Shown here: one piece after another, positions 41,763 to 50,284 of the stretch
Layout: every line of letters begins with the position of its first letter
Position numbering within the stretch: the stretch's first letter is position 1
Assembly (NCBI RefSeq): GCF_900609065.1
Contig: NZ_UXAU01000025.1
Coordinates: 62,001-126,000 of the forward strand
Source: Arthrobacter ulcerisalmonis
GTDB lineage: Bacteria; Actinomycetota; Actinomycetes; Actinomycetales; Micrococcaceae
DNA: 64,000 nt
Direction: 5' to 3'
Notes under the pieces: model-generated
Seen by the model: only the letters and a program-made list of their open reading frames with translations
The model's database searches: none
Told to the model about the DNA's origin: nothing
Program-made: the position numbers and the translations under genes

Positions 41763-42518
41763 TCAGTGGGTGAGCAGCTTGGACAGGAAGTCCTTGGCGC
41801 GGTCGCTCTTGGGGTTGGTGAAGAACTCCTCCGGCGTAGCGTCCTCAACGATCTGGCCATCCGCCATGAAGACCACACGGTCGGCGGCCTTCCGGGCGAA
41901 GCCCATCTCGTGGGTTACCACGATCATGGTCATGCCCTCCTTGGCCAGTTGGACCATGACATCGAGGACCTCGTTGATCATTTCCGGGTCAAGGGCCGAG
42001 GTGGGCTCATCGAAGAGCATCACCTTTGGCTTCATGGCCAGCGCACGCGCAATCGCAACACGCTGCTGCTGCCCACCGGAAAGCTGGGCGGGCAGCTTGG
42101 GCGCCTGATGCCCCACGCCAACCCGTTCCAGCAGTGCCATGGCATCCTTGTCGGCCGTGGCCTTGGCCACGCCCTTGACCTTGATGGGTCCCAGGGTGAC
42201 GTTTTCCAGGATGGTCTTGTGGGCGAACAGGTTGAAGGACTGGAACACCATTCCGACGTCGGCCCGCAGCTGGGCAAGATCCTTGCCTTCTGCGGGGAGC
42301 ACTTTGCCATCAATCGTGATGGAGCCTGCCTCAATGGTCTCCAGACGGTTGATCGCACGGCAGAGCGTGGACTTACCGGAACCGGAGGGTCCGATGACCA
42401 CCACCACCTCGCCCTTGCGGACGTGCAGGTTGATGTCCTTGAGTACGTGCAGTTGGCCGTAATGCTTGTTGACGGCCGTCAGGGAGACGAGGGAATCGCC
42501 GGGCACTTGAGTAGTCAT
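41763..42518 (-). CDS. gluA: Glutamate ABC transporter ATP-binding protein
   Basis: The 251-residue polar amino acid ABC ATPase has [21 protein letters not shown] (Walker A), [15 protein letters not shown] (Q-loop), [24 protein letters not shown] (signature) and [15 protein letters not shown] (Walker B), then [14 protein letters not shown] (H-loop). It energises uptake through GluCD. It is first in the minus-strand operon. TAGATT lies six bases upstream of the ATG (42525-42530), so translation is likely leaderless. Confidence 0.93.
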   Translation of the reverse strand: MTTQVPGDSLVSLTAVNKHYGQLHVLKDINLHVRKGEVVVVIGPSGSGKSTLCRAINRLETIEAGSITIDGKVLPAEGKDLAQLRADVGMVFQSFNLFAHKTILENVTLGPIKVKGVAKATADKDAMALLERVGVGHQAPKLPAQLSGGQQQRVAIARALAMKPKVMLFDEPTSALDPEMINEVLDVMVQLAKEGMTMIVVTHEMGFARKAADRVVFMADGQIVEDATPEEFFTNPKSDRAKDFLSKLLTH

Positions 42519-42524
42519 AGTAGG

Positions 42525-42586
42525 AATCTAGCGAACAACCGGCGGTTATGACGCGAATCACGCCAACTTGGCGCGGATCGTGATTC
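42525..42586. promoter_or_regulatory. glu operon promoter and nested inverted repeats
   Basis: The minus-strand -10 box is TAGATT (42525-42530), six bases from the gluA ATG. Upstream lie two nested repeats: CGCCAA-c-TTGGCG (42561-42573), and GAATCACG (42555-42562) paired with CGTGATTC (42579-42586). They sit about -37 to -68 relative to the gluA start, a fitting place for an activator or repressor. They could also act on the divergent LOG-protein gene, whose TAGCCT -10 (42610-42615) is close by. Confidence 0.5.
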
Positions 42587-42621
42587 AAGAGATACCTCCC
42601 GGGTGACGTTAGCCTTGGTCA

Positions 42622-43404
42622 ATGAGCATCAACGCAGATCCCACCAGGAATTCTCAGCCCCGCCGCAAGGGCCCCCTCGAGCTTCGACGCAACCAGGCGT
42701 CCGTCGACATGTCGGACCAGCATCTGCTGGATACCACCGGCGCAGGGCAGTTTGTGCACTCCGACCCGTGGCGGGTGCTCAGGATCCAAAGTGAGTTCGT
42801 GGAGGGCTTCGGCGCGCTCGCCGACATCGGCCAAGCGGTCAGCGTTTTCGGTTCGGCCAGGACTAAGCCCGGCACGCCCTACTACGAGATGAGCGTCGAA
42901 GTGGGCCGCAAACTCGCTGAAGCGGGCGTGGCCGTCATCACCGGTGGGGGACCCGGCTCCATGGAAGCGGCAAACCGTGGCGCGGTTGAAGGTAACGGCG
43001 TCTCAGTGGGCCTCGGTATTGAGTTGCCGTTCGAACAGGGCTTAAACCAGTGGGTGGACCTGGGCATCAACTTCCGCTATTTCTTTGCCCGGAAGACCAT
43101 GTTCGTCAAGTACGCACAGGGTTTCATTGTGCTGCCCGGTGGTCTGGGCACCCTCGATGAACTTTTCGAGGCAATGGTCCTGGTCCAGACGCGCAAGGTG
43201 ACCATGTTCCCGATCGTGCTGCTCGGCGTCGATTTCTGGACGCCCATGGTCGACTGGATCCGGGGCACCCTGGTGGCGGAGGGCATGGTCTCTGAAAAGG
43301 ACCTGGACTTGATTCAGGTTGTTGACGACCCTGCTGAAGCGGTGGACAGGGTCCTGCACCGGGCCGTAACTCCCAGCGGGAACGGCGAACAGCGCCCGGA
43401 GTAG
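42622..43404 (+). CDS. LOG-family (TIGR00730) protein
   Basis: The 260-residue protein has VSVFGSARTKPGTPYYE, VITGGGPGSMEAANRGA and FVLPGGLGTLDELFEAM (as IVLPGGLGTLDE), the PGGxGTxxE motif of cytokinin riboside 5'-monophosphate phosphoribohydrolases (LOG). Bacterial members cleave the base from nucleoside 5'-monophosphates such as AMP. The gene follows dapD/dapE in mycobacteria too. TAGCCT (42610-42615) is six bases before the ATG, fitting a leaderless transcript. Confidence 0.88.
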   Translation: MSINADPTRNSQPRRKGPLELRRNQASVDMSDQHLLDTTGAGQFVHSDPWRVLRIQSEFVEGFGALADIGQAVSVFGSARTKPGTPYYEMSVEVGRKLAEAGVAVITGGGPGSMEAANRGAVEGNGVSVGLGIELPFEQGLNQWVDLGINFRYFFARKTMFVKYAQGFIVLPGGLGTLDELFEAMVLVQTRKVTMFPIVLLGVDFWTPMVDWIRGTLVAEGMVSEKDLDLIQVVDDPAEAVDRVLHRAVTPSGNGEQRPE

Positions 43405-43434
43405 TGGACGGCCCGGATCTGGCACCATGGACGG

Positions 43435-43836
43435 GTGAGCTTTCTTCTGGTTTTCCTTGCCATCGTGCTGGTGGGTGCCGTCCTCTGGGCGACCCTGGGC
43501 CAGCGAGGTCGAAGTGCTGCGCCGGGCTCGGCTCTCGGCCGGTTGGAGGAGGGGTTTGGACAACCCGTCGCCAACTTGCCGCCGGTCCTGTTGCCCGAGG
43601 CTGCGGTCCCGGCGGATGTGGACCGGATCCGCTTCGGCCTGGGCCTGCGCGGGTACCGGATGGACCAGGTGGACCAGGTCCTCGACGACCTTCGCGATCA
43701 GCTGGCCACCCGAGACCTTGAGCTGGCGTCGCTGCGCGCTGAGTTGGCTGGGAGCCAGGCAGCGAGCGTCACCCAGACAGTAGGCACCCCGGCCGGAACC
43801 CAGGCCACGGACGCGCCACCCCAGAAGGCCACGTGA
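43435..43836 (+). CDS. DivIVA-domain membrane protein
   Basis: The 133-residue protein has one N-terminal membrane helix (about residues 2-20), a linker, and a short DivIVA-like segment VDRIRFGLGLRGYRMDQVDQVLDDLRDQLATRD (about 62-94). It ends in a Thr/Ala-rich tail. Such proteins may localise to curved membrane or the divisome; function is unproven. The GTG start is preceded by a weak CACCAT box six bases upstream. Its last four bases overlap the mannosyltransferase start. Confidence 0.7.
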   Translation: MSFLLVFLAIVLVGAVLWATLGQRGRSAAPGSALGRLEEGFGQPVANLPPVLLPEAAVPADVDRIRFGLGLRGYRMDQVDQVLDDLRDQLATRDLELASLRAELAGSQAASVTQTVGTPAGTQATDAPPQKAT

Positions 43837-45092
43837 GTACCACCATTCGCTCCCAAGGGTTCCTGACAGCTGCCCAGTCGCTCGCAGCCCGGGCCGGCGG
43901 CGCAGCGCAGCGATGGCCCTGGTGGGCGCAGGTTTCCGCGATTTACCTCGCCGCCCGGCTGGTGAGCGCCTGCATTTTTATGGCCGCCGCGCTGCACCAA
44001 GGTGTTAATCCGTGGTTCCCGGCGAGCCCTGACTACTGGAACTTCATCAGCATCTGGGACGCGCGCTGGTACGGCGAAGTGGTGTCCAACGGCTACCCCA
44101 GCGTGCTGCCCACGGATGCGGCGGGCAACGTGCAGGAGAACGCTTGGGCGTTCTATCCGCTCTTTCCCGCCTTGGCCGGTGGGCTCAGCACGCTGACGGG
44201 GATGGCCCCGGCCGCTGCGCTGACCATCATTGCTATGGCGTCCGGTTGGGGCGCGGCGCTGTTGATCTATCAGCTGTTCCGGCTGAAAGCCGGCCCCGCA
44301 GGGTCTCTCTGGGGTGTGGCGTTCGTGGCCACCTTCCCCATCTCGGCCATCCTGCAGGTCCCTTACGCCGAGCCCTTGAACTTGCTGCTGCTGGCTGCCG
44401 CGCTGCTCCTGGTGGTGCGTCGGCAGTATCTGTGGGCCATGCCCGTGGTGGTGCTGATGTGCCTTTCCCGGCCGGTGGGGGTCCCGTTTGCTGCCATGCT
44501 GGGTCTGCTCTGGCTCTACCGACTGGTCGCCTACCTTCGCCGTCCTCCTGCCGAACGCACGACGCCGGAACTCCACACCCGGGGTCAGCTCACCAGGCTG
44601 ACCGGCCTGACCGCCGTCGCCGGCCTGTCAGCGCTGGCCTGGCCTGCTGCCGCGTGGGCGGCCACTGGCGACATCCAGGCGTACACCCGCACCGAAACCG
44701 TGTGGCGGGGCCACGATCTGGTGGTCTTCAAGCCGTGGTTCGACACGGGGATCAGCCTGTTCGGGCCGGTGCTGGGAGTTGTAGCGCCGTTCGTTTTCGT
44801 TGCGGTCTTTGCCGCAGTGCTGTACCTGCCCCCGGTGGTGCGCCTCGGCGTCGAACTTCGGCTGTGGTGCGCGTGCTACCTCGGCTACCTGGTCATGTTC
44901 CTGCACCCGCAAACCAGCACGTTCCGGATGTTGCTGCCCTTGTTTCCGTTGGCCTTGGGCGCGGCGCTGGGCTCGAAGTCGCGGGCGTTTCGGGGCACGG
45001 TGGTTTTCATGTTCCTGTTACTGCAGATTGTCTGGATTGTCTGGCTGTGGGCCTGGGCCCAGCTGCCCGGCGGCGGCGATTACCCGCCCTAG
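43833..45092 (+). CDS. GT-C mannosyltransferase, PIG-V-like
   Basis: The 419-residue polytopic membrane protein has about 9-10 helices and the PIG-V-type motifs: FISIWDARWYGEVVSNGYP (about 70-90, catalytic Asp in the first loop), ENAWAFYPLFPALAGG and VPYAEPLNLLLLAAALL. Members transfer mannose from a polyprenyl-phosphate donor on the outer membrane face, to lipoglycans or proteins. It overlaps the DivIVA-domain gene (ATGA-type), so both are likely one operon with the LOG gene. Confidence 0.78.
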   Translation: MSTTIRSQGFLTAAQSLAARAGGAAQRWPWWAQVSAIYLAARLVSACIFMAAALHQGVNPWFPASPDYWNFISIWDARWYGEVVSNGYPSVLPTDAAGNVQENAWAFYPLFPALAGGLSTLTGMAPAAALTIIAMASGWGAALLIYQLFRLKAGPAGSLWGVAFVATFPISAILQVPYAEPLNLLLLAAALLLVVRRQYLWAMPVVVLMCLSRPVGVPFAAMLGLLWLYRLVAYLRRPPAERTTPELHTRGQLTRLTGLTAVAGLSALAWPAAAWAATGDIQAYTRTETVWRGHDLVVFKPWFDTGISLFGPVLGVVAPFVFVAVFAAVLYLPPVVRLGVELRLWCACYLGYLVMFLHPQTSTFRMLLPLFPLALGAALGSKSRAFRGTVVFMFLLLQIVWIVWLWAWAQLPGGGDYPP

Positions 45093-45323
45093 CCAGAACG
45101 TCATCGCCGCTGGCGGAGAGGGCTTTCCGCGCGGGAAGCAAATGTCCATCGATTAGCTACAGTCGGGTAGTTTCGGGATAATAGTAGGTAAGAAGGACAA
45201 CGCATTCAGAAGACGCACGGAGTTGCCCGGGTTGAGACGCCTTGGCAGCGCGACAGGATTCACATGCGGACACAGCCCGTCCGGGCTGTTCAGTCCTGGG
45301 ACAGAATAAAGGGGAAATTCCAC

Positions 45324-45491
45324 ATGGCGGCTATGAAACCACGTACCGGCGACGGCCCGATGGAAGTCACCAAAGAGGGTAGAAGCTTGATCATGCGCGT
45401 CCCGCTCGAAGGCGGCGGGCGCCTGGTAGTTGAATTGAACGCTGCCGAAGCAGCCAACCTGAAGGAATGCTTGGCCGGCGTTACCGGCTAG
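45324..45491 (+). CDS. DUF3117 protein
   Basis: The 55-residue protein reads MAAMKPRTGDGPMEVTKEGR, then MRVPLEGGGRLVVELNAAEA, the highly conserved DUF3117 family of actinobacteria. Function unknown. ATG 45324 was chosen on family length and a GGGGAAA ribosome site, rather than a longer reading from 45264. The 230 bases before it (45093-45323) contain no other gene. A strong terminator follows. Confidence 0.88.
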   Translation: MAAMKPRTGDGPMEVTKEGRSLIMRVPLEGGGRLVVELNAAEAANLKECLAGVTG

Positions 45492-45505
45492 GAAGCAGTT
45501 CCAGG

Positions 45506-45540
45506 AAAAGGTCCGCAGCCACCACGGCTGCGGACCTTTT
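45506..45540. terminator. Bidirectional terminator
   Basis: AAAAGGTCCGCAGCC and its exact complement form a 15-base stem over ACCAC, ending in TTTT. It lies between the DUF3117 gene and the converging O-methyltransferase gene, and it abuts the methyltransferase stop codon. Confidence 0.9.
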
Positions 45541-46173
45541 CTATTTCTTGACGGCTACCAGCAGGCCATCGCCGGTGGGGAGCATGGCGGAGGCGAGCCG
45601 CTCGTCGTCGCGGATTGCCTTGCCGATCTGGCGCATTGCGACGGTGTTAGGCTCGCGGCCAGCAGGATTGGCCACCTTGTCCTTGTCTAGGGCGTCGTTG
45701 ATAATCAGGATGCCGGCGCGCTTGAGCAAACGGATGCCCTGCTCCACGTAGCGGGGAGTGCCGGCCTTGTCGGCATCGATGAAGACCAGGTCGTAGGCGC
45801 CATCGTTGAGTCGGGGCAAAACGTCGCCAGCCCGGCCGGAGATGGTGCGGGTGCGGTTGGCCGGGCTGCCTGCCTCAGCGAAGGCTTCCCGGGCAGCGCG
45901 CAGGTGCTCCACGTCGACGTCGATGGTGGTCAGCACGGCCTGTGGGCCGAGGCCGCGGAGTAGGCAAACGCCGGAGACGCCAGCGCCAGTGCCGATTTCG
46001 ACGGCGGTCTGGGCCTTGGAAGCCGCAGCCAGGACGGTGAGCACAGCGCCGACGCCGGGCCCAATGGGGGTGACGCCCAGTTCGAACGAGCGCTCCCTGG
46101 CGCGCAACATGACCTCATCCTCAGCGGGCAGATCTTCTGCGTAGGACCAGCTGGTGGACTTGTCGGCGCTCAT
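45541..46173 (-). CDS. SAM-dependent O-methyltransferase
   Basis: The 210-residue class I methyltransferase of the O-methyltransferase family 3 (catechol/caffeoyl-CoA type) has AVEIGTGAGVSGVCLLRGL (SAM motif I), TTIDVDVEHLRAAREAF, YDLVFIDADKAGTPRYVEQ (metal/SAM acid motif) and IINDALDKDKVANP. It corresponds in place and type to mycobacterial Rv1220c, divergent from sigE. The substrate is unknown. The 229 bases to sigE (46174-46403) have no gene. Confidence 0.88.
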   Translation of the reverse strand: MSADKSTSWSYAEDLPAEDEVMLRARERSFELGVTPIGPGVGAVLTVLAAASKAQTAVEIGTGAGVSGVCLLRGLGPQAVLTTIDVDVEHLRAAREAFAEAGSPANRTRTISGRAGDVLPRLNDGAYDLVFIDADKAGTPRYVEQGIRLLKRAGILIINDALDKDKVANPAGREPNTVAMRQIGKAIRDDERLASAMLPTGDGLLVAVKK

Positions 46174-46403
46174 GGACTTCGCTTTCTGCGCGGGCGGGAG
46201 AAATATCCTCTACAGCCTACTGTGTTCACCCTGTCCAGCGCCGATTCGTGGCCATTGTGCCCACGGCTGAAGTGGCTTTGCCACCAGCAAATTCCCAGCC
46301 AAGTTTGAAACAATAAATATCCGGTCATCCAATACGTGTCCGGCGCCGAATCAGAGATGTCAACAGTATCCGGGCGTTAGCAATTCCACGAGGGGAGTGG
46401 ACG

Positions 46404-47018
46404 ATGTCATCACCAGTTGTGACACCTGTCCCTGCAATGATCCAGCCTGACACCGAATGGGTTCGTCCCACTTGGGAAGAAGTGGTGACCAACCACTCTG
46501 CCAAGGTCTACCGCCTTGCCTACCGGCTCACCGGCAACAAGTTCGACGCCGAGGACCTCACCCAAGAGGTCTTTGTCCGCGTCTTCCGGTCGCTGGAAAA
46601 CTTCAAGCCCGGAACCTTGGATGGCTGGTTGCACCGCATCACCACCAACCTGTTCCTGGACCAGGCCCGGCGTAAAACCCGTATCCGGTTCGACGCGTTG
46701 GCGGACGACGCCGAGTCCCGGCTGCCCGGCCGGGAGCCCGGCCCGGAGCAGAGCTTCGAATTCAACAACCTCGACCTGGACGTTCAGGCTGCCCTGGAAG
46801 AGTTGCCGCCGGACTTCCGTGCCGCCGTCGTCCTTTGCGACCTGGAGGGTCTGTCCTACGACGAGGTGGCAGCGGCGTTGAACGTCAAGCTCGGCACTGT
46901 GCGCTCCCGCATCCATCGGGGCCGCACCATGCTCCGAGAGAAGCTGGCCCACCGGGATCCGCGGCCGCAACAGGCCCGCCGGAAGCTATCCCTGCCGCGC
47001 ATCGCCGGCATCCACTGA
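46404..47018 (+). CDS. sigE: ECF RNA polymerase sigma factor, SigE type
   Basis: The 204-residue ECF sigma factor has region 2 from [32 protein letters not shown] through [17 protein letters not shown] (about residues 33-90), and region 4 from [45 protein letters not shown] (about 133-177). It directs the envelope-stress response in relatives. AGGGGA precedes the ATG. The anti-sigma gene starts seven bases later, the usual arrangement. Confidence 0.92.
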   Translation: MSSPVVTPVPAMIQPDTEWVRPTWEEVVTNHSAKVYRLAYRLTGNKFDAEDLTQEVFVRVFRSLENFKPGTLDGWLHRITTNLFLDQARRKTRIRFDALADDAESRLPGREPGPEQSFEFNNLDLDVQAALEELPPDFRAAVVLCDLEGLSYDEVAAALNVKLGTVRSRIHRGRTMLREKLAHRDPRPQQARRKLSLPRIAGIH

Positions 47019-47025
47019 TCGGCAG

Positions 47026-47907
47026 ATGAGGCACCGTAACCTTTTTGGCACCCGACACCAGCGGACAGCAGCCCACCTCGCCGACTGCAGTGACTGTGCT
47101 GCAGATCTGCGCCGGGAACGCCAGTACCTTGAGCGGCTCCGTGATGCGTCTATTCCGCCAGCCAGCCGCGACCTGACGTCGCGCTTGTTGGCGTGCTCCG
47201 CGGAGCGTCCAGCGGATGCGTCTCTGGACTTCCGCAGCGGCATGTCCCCGAGTCCTGCCCGCCCGGAAGAATCGTCGGCTGGTATTTTCACCCGCGCCGC
47301 CGTCATGACCGCGGGTGGCACGGTGGTGGCCGCCGGGGTGCTCGCCGTCAGCGCGTTCGCCGTTGCCGGCCCCGCAGCAGCTACCCCGCTGAACCATGTT
47401 GCTGATGCTTCCAGCCAGCTGCCCGCCGACGGCAAGGTGCTGACCAGCCAGCAGCTCAGTGCCCTACGGGCCGATGGGTGGGCCTGCCCCGAGCTGACAT
47501 CCCTCGGATTCCAGTTGGAGTCTGCCACTGCTGTGACCATCAACGGTCAGCCCGCGGTGGAGTTGCGACTGACTGACGGCGTCCATTACGCGCTGGTCAC
47601 CGAGGAACACCCCGCAGGTCTCCTTGGCACGGCTCGTGCCGGTTCAGGCGACGGTGCCGGCAGCCGGGTGCAGGCCACCTCGCCCTGGACCGCTACCTAC
47701 TGGTCGGAGGGGCGCACGTTCACGTACGAATCCAACCTCCCCGCTGACCAGGCTGACGACGCCGGACCCATCCTGTCCACCATGGACGACGGGCCAGTAG
47801 TTGGCGTGTCCGCGGCAGCGCCAGCGTCGGGTACTGTGGCGGAAGAGTCCTTGGCCAACAGGCTGCATCGGGGACTGAGCAGGATTGTCACCCTTTTGAC
47901 CCAGTAA
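47026..47907 (+). CDS. Anti-sigma factor (RseA-like) with zinc-binding motif
   Basis: The 293-residue protein has an N-terminal ZAS-type motif His17-x3-Cys21-x2-Cys24 (AAHLADCSDCAADL), a linker, one membrane helix (about residues 93-113) and a long extracytoplasmic domain. The N-terminus is short: the 'YVDGEL' helix common in ZAS proteins is not visible before the motif. It most likely holds SigE inactive at the membrane until stress releases it. Co-transcribed with sigE. Confidence 0.8.
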   Translation: MRHRNLFGTRHQRTAAHLADCSDCAADLRRERQYLERLRDASIPPASRDLTSRLLACSAERPADASLDFRSGMSPSPARPEESSAGIFTRAAVMTAGGTVVAAGVLAVSAFAVAGPAAATPLNHVADASSQLPADGKVLTSQQLSALRADGWACPELTSLGFQLESATAVTINGQPAVELRLTDGVHYALVTEEHPAGLLGTARAGSGDGAGSRVQATSPWTATYWSEGRTFTYESNLPADQADDAGPILSTMDDGPVVGVSAAAPASGTVAEESLANRLHRGLSRIVTLLTQ

Positions 47908-47975
47908 TGCGGGCAGTTCCCACCAGGACGCGTGGGAGTCGCCGCTGGTAGCCCGGAGAGGGTAATCTTCCTAAC

Positions 47976-48371
47976 GTGTTTGGAATCAACGGCCCGGAGT
48001 TTTTTCTTCTGCTGATCATCGGCATCTTGGTGATTGGTCCCAAGCGCCTGCCGGAATACACCCAGAAGCTGGCGAACCTCGTGAAGGAAGTCCGGCGGAT
48101 GGCCTCCGGTGCCCGCGAGCAGATCAAGGACGAAGTCGGCATCGACATCGACGAGGTTGACTGGAAGAAGTACGATCCGCGCCAGTACGATCCCCGCCGC
48201 ATCATCAAAGAAGCCCTTCTGGATGACGACACCAAGCCCATGAGCGCTGGCGCCCCCGCCGCTGTAGCTGCCGTAGCTGGTGCTGCCGCTGTTGCCTCTC
48301 CGGCGCCCCAACGCATCATTGAGTCGCTGGCCGAGGGTGAGCTGGCGCCGTTCGACTCCGAGGCCACATAG
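47976..48371 (+). CDS. tatB: Sec-independent translocase component TatB
   Basis: The 131-residue protein begins FGINGPEFFLLLIIGILVIGPKRLPEYTQKLANLVKEVRRMASGAREQ: a short membrane helix with the Glu8, Gly and Pro hinge residues, then the amphipathic helix. The charged C-terminus and Ala-rich tail are typical. It is part of the twin-arginine export receptor. In mycobacteria htrA lies between the anti-sigma gene and tatB; here that gene is absent. The GTG follows TAATCT by seven bases with no ribosome site. Confidence 0.9.
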   Translation: MFGINGPEFFLLLIIGILVIGPKRLPEYTQKLANLVKEVRRMASGAREQIKDEVGIDIDEVDWKKYDPRQYDPRRIIKEALLDDDTKPMSAGAPAAVAAVAGAAAVASPAPQRIIESLAEGELAPFDSEAT

Positions 48372-48430
48372 CGACACTGATCAGGGTCCTGTCAGCTGGT
48401 CCAGTCAGGGCTGCCGTCAGCGGAGTTCAG

Positions 48431-49576
48431 CTAGCGCGGCTGTAGGCCCAGGTTCAGGCCGGCCAGCCCACGGGGTTTGGCTGCCAATGCGCTTGCAATG
48501 CCAGCCAACGACTTCGCGGCAGGTGTTTCCGGCTGACCAATGACGATCGGCACCCCGGCATCGCCTCCCTCGCGGAGTCCAATGTCGAGGGGGATCTGGC
48601 CCAGCAAGGGCACCGCTGACCCCACAGTGCTGCTCAGGCGCTGCGCCAGGACCTCGCCACCGCCGCGGCCGAACAATTCCATCCGGCCGCCGTCGGGCAT
48701 CTCCAGGTAGGACATGTTTTCGATGACCCCGGCCACCTTCTGCCCCGTCTGCGTGGCAATGGCACCGGCCCGCTCTGCGACGTCCGCCGCCGCCGCCTGC
48801 GGGGTGGTGACCACCAGAATTTCGGCCGAAGGCAGCAACTGGGCCACCGAGATGGCGATGTCACCGGTGCCAGGCGGGAGATCGAGGAAAAGCGCATCGA
48901 GGTCGCCGAAGTACACATCGGTGAGGAATTGTTCCAGCGCGCGGTGCAACATGGGCCCGCGCCAGGCCACCGGCTGGTTGCCGCTGACGAACATGCCGAT
49001 GGAGATGACCTTCACGCCATAGGCAACCGGCGGCAGGATCATGTCGTCCACGCGTGTGGGGGTCTGCGTGATCCCCATCAGGCCCGGCACGGAGAAGCCG
49101 TAGACGTCCGCGTCTACGATCCCAACCCGCAGCCCCTGAGCGGCCAGCGTGGCGGCCAGGTTGACGGTGACCGATGACTTGCCCACCCCGCCCTTGCCGC
49201 TGGCCACTGCGAAGACCTTGGTGAGGGAATCGGGCTGGTTGAAGGGGATGACGCGCTGCGGGCCAGAACCCCGGAGCTTCTCCTTCAGCGCATCGCGCTG
49301 GTCCTGGTTCATGACGTGCAGGGAAACGTCGACGGCGGTCACGCCAGGGACTGCCAGCAGCGCGGTTCGCGAGTCAGCGGTGATGGTGTCCCGCAGTGGG
49401 CAGCCGGCAATGGTCAGCAGCACCGTCAGATCCACCTGACCCGAACCTGACACGCGGACCGAGTCCACCATGCCGAGCTCGGTAATGGGGCGGCGTAATT
49501 CCGGATCAATCACTGTGGCCAGGGCGCGCTGGACTGCGGTGACCAGCGGGGCATCGCTGGGAAGGTCAACGTCCAT
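48431..49576 (-). CDS. Mrp/ApbC-family iron-sulfur cluster carrier ATPase
   Basis: The 381-residue protein has an N-terminal DUF59/MIP18 domain (VQRALATVIDPELRRPITELGMVDSV, about residues 10-35), then the P-loop domain with VASGKGGVGKSSVTVNLAATLA (deviant Walker A) and DADVYGFSVPGLMG. LDLPPGTGDIAISVAQL is the Mrp signature. It is expected to move [Fe-S] clusters to apo-proteins. A CxxC near the C-terminus, common in Mrp proteins, is not present. It sits three bases after the DUF1003 gene. Confidence 0.88.
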   Translation of the reverse strand: MDVDLPSDAPLVTAVQRALATVIDPELRRPITELGMVDSVRVSGSGQVDLTVLLTIAGCPLRDTITADSRTALLAVPGVTAVDVSLHVMNQDQRDALKEKLRGSGPQRVIPFNQPDSLTKVFAVASGKGGVGKSSVTVNLAATLAAQGLRVGIVDADVYGFSVPGLMGITQTPTRVDDMILPPVAYGVKVISIGMFVSGNQPVAWRGPMLHRALEQFLTDVYFGDLDALFLDLPPGTGDIAISVAQLLPSAEILVVTTPQAAAADVAERAGAIATQTGQKVAGVIENMSYLEMPDGGRMELFGRGGGEVLAQRLSSTVGSAVPLLGQIPLDIGLREGGDAGVPIVIGQPETPAAKSLAGIASALAAKPRGLAGLNLGLQPR

Positions 49577-49579
49577 GGG

Positions 49580-50284
49580 CTAGCGTTCCTGCCCTGGTTG
49601 GCTGGGTTTAACCTTGGGGATCTGCTGGGTCCGCGGATTCCGTTGCCGCTTCTCCTTCAGCTTCTCCTTGACTTTTTCACGGGGACTCTCGGTGCTGTCA
49701 GGGTCTGTTGAATTGTGGTGGCGCAGTTCTTCCTGGGCCTCCAACATGTCCTCGAGCAGTGTCCGGAGCTCTGCCCGGACGTAGTCGCGGGTGGCCACCT
49801 CACGGAGCGCAATGCGCAGGGAGGCAAGTTCCCGGGTCAGGTACTCGGTCTCGGAGAGATTCCGCTCGGCGCGCTGGCGGTCCTGCTGCAGGCTGACACG
49901 GTCCCGGTCGTCCTGTCGGTTTTGGGCGAGCAGCAGCAGCGGCGCCGCATAGGAGGCTTGCAAGGACAGCATCAGGGTCAGCAGGGTGAAGCCCAGTTCG
50001 CGTGAATCGAACTGCCAGTCAACGGGTGCCCAGGTGTTCCAGGCCAGCCAGAAGATGCAGAAGATGGTCATGTAGACCAGGAACGTGGGTGTTCCCATGA
50101 ACCGGGCAAAACCTTCGGTGGCGTGACCGAACGCGTCAGGGTTTGGGGAGAACTTGGGCAGAATCCGCTGCCTGCCACTCAACGGTGTATCCAGGCTGCC
50201 TTTGCCACCGTTTTTGCCCGAGCCCTTGCCGGTGTTTCGCTGGTTTACGTTCTTGGGAGCACTGTTGTCAGCCAACCCGGCCAC
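49580..50284 (-). CDS. DUF1003 membrane protein
   Basis: The 234-residue protein matches DUF1003: FARFMGTPTFLVYMTIFCIFWLAWNTW and FTLLTLMLSLQASYAAPLLLLAQNRQDDRDRV, that is two membrane helices (about residues 63-85 and 98-122) followed by a coiled coil. N- and C-termini are charged and disordered (the tail is Lys/Arg/Glu-rich). Function unknown. The GTG start overlaps the end of the MgtE_N/CBS gene by 17 bases. Confidence 0.85.
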   Translation of the reverse strand: MAGLADNSAPKNVNQRNTGKGSGKNGGKGSLDTPLSGRQRILPKFSPNPDAFGHATEGFARFMGTPTFLVYMTIFCIFWLAWNTWAPVDWQFDSRELGFTLLTLMLSLQASYAAPLLLLAQNRQDDRDRVSLQQDRQRAERNLSETEYLTRELASLRIALREVATRDYVRAELRTLLEDMLEAQEELRHHNSTDPDSTESPREKVKEKLKEKRQRNPRTQQIPKVKPSQPGQER

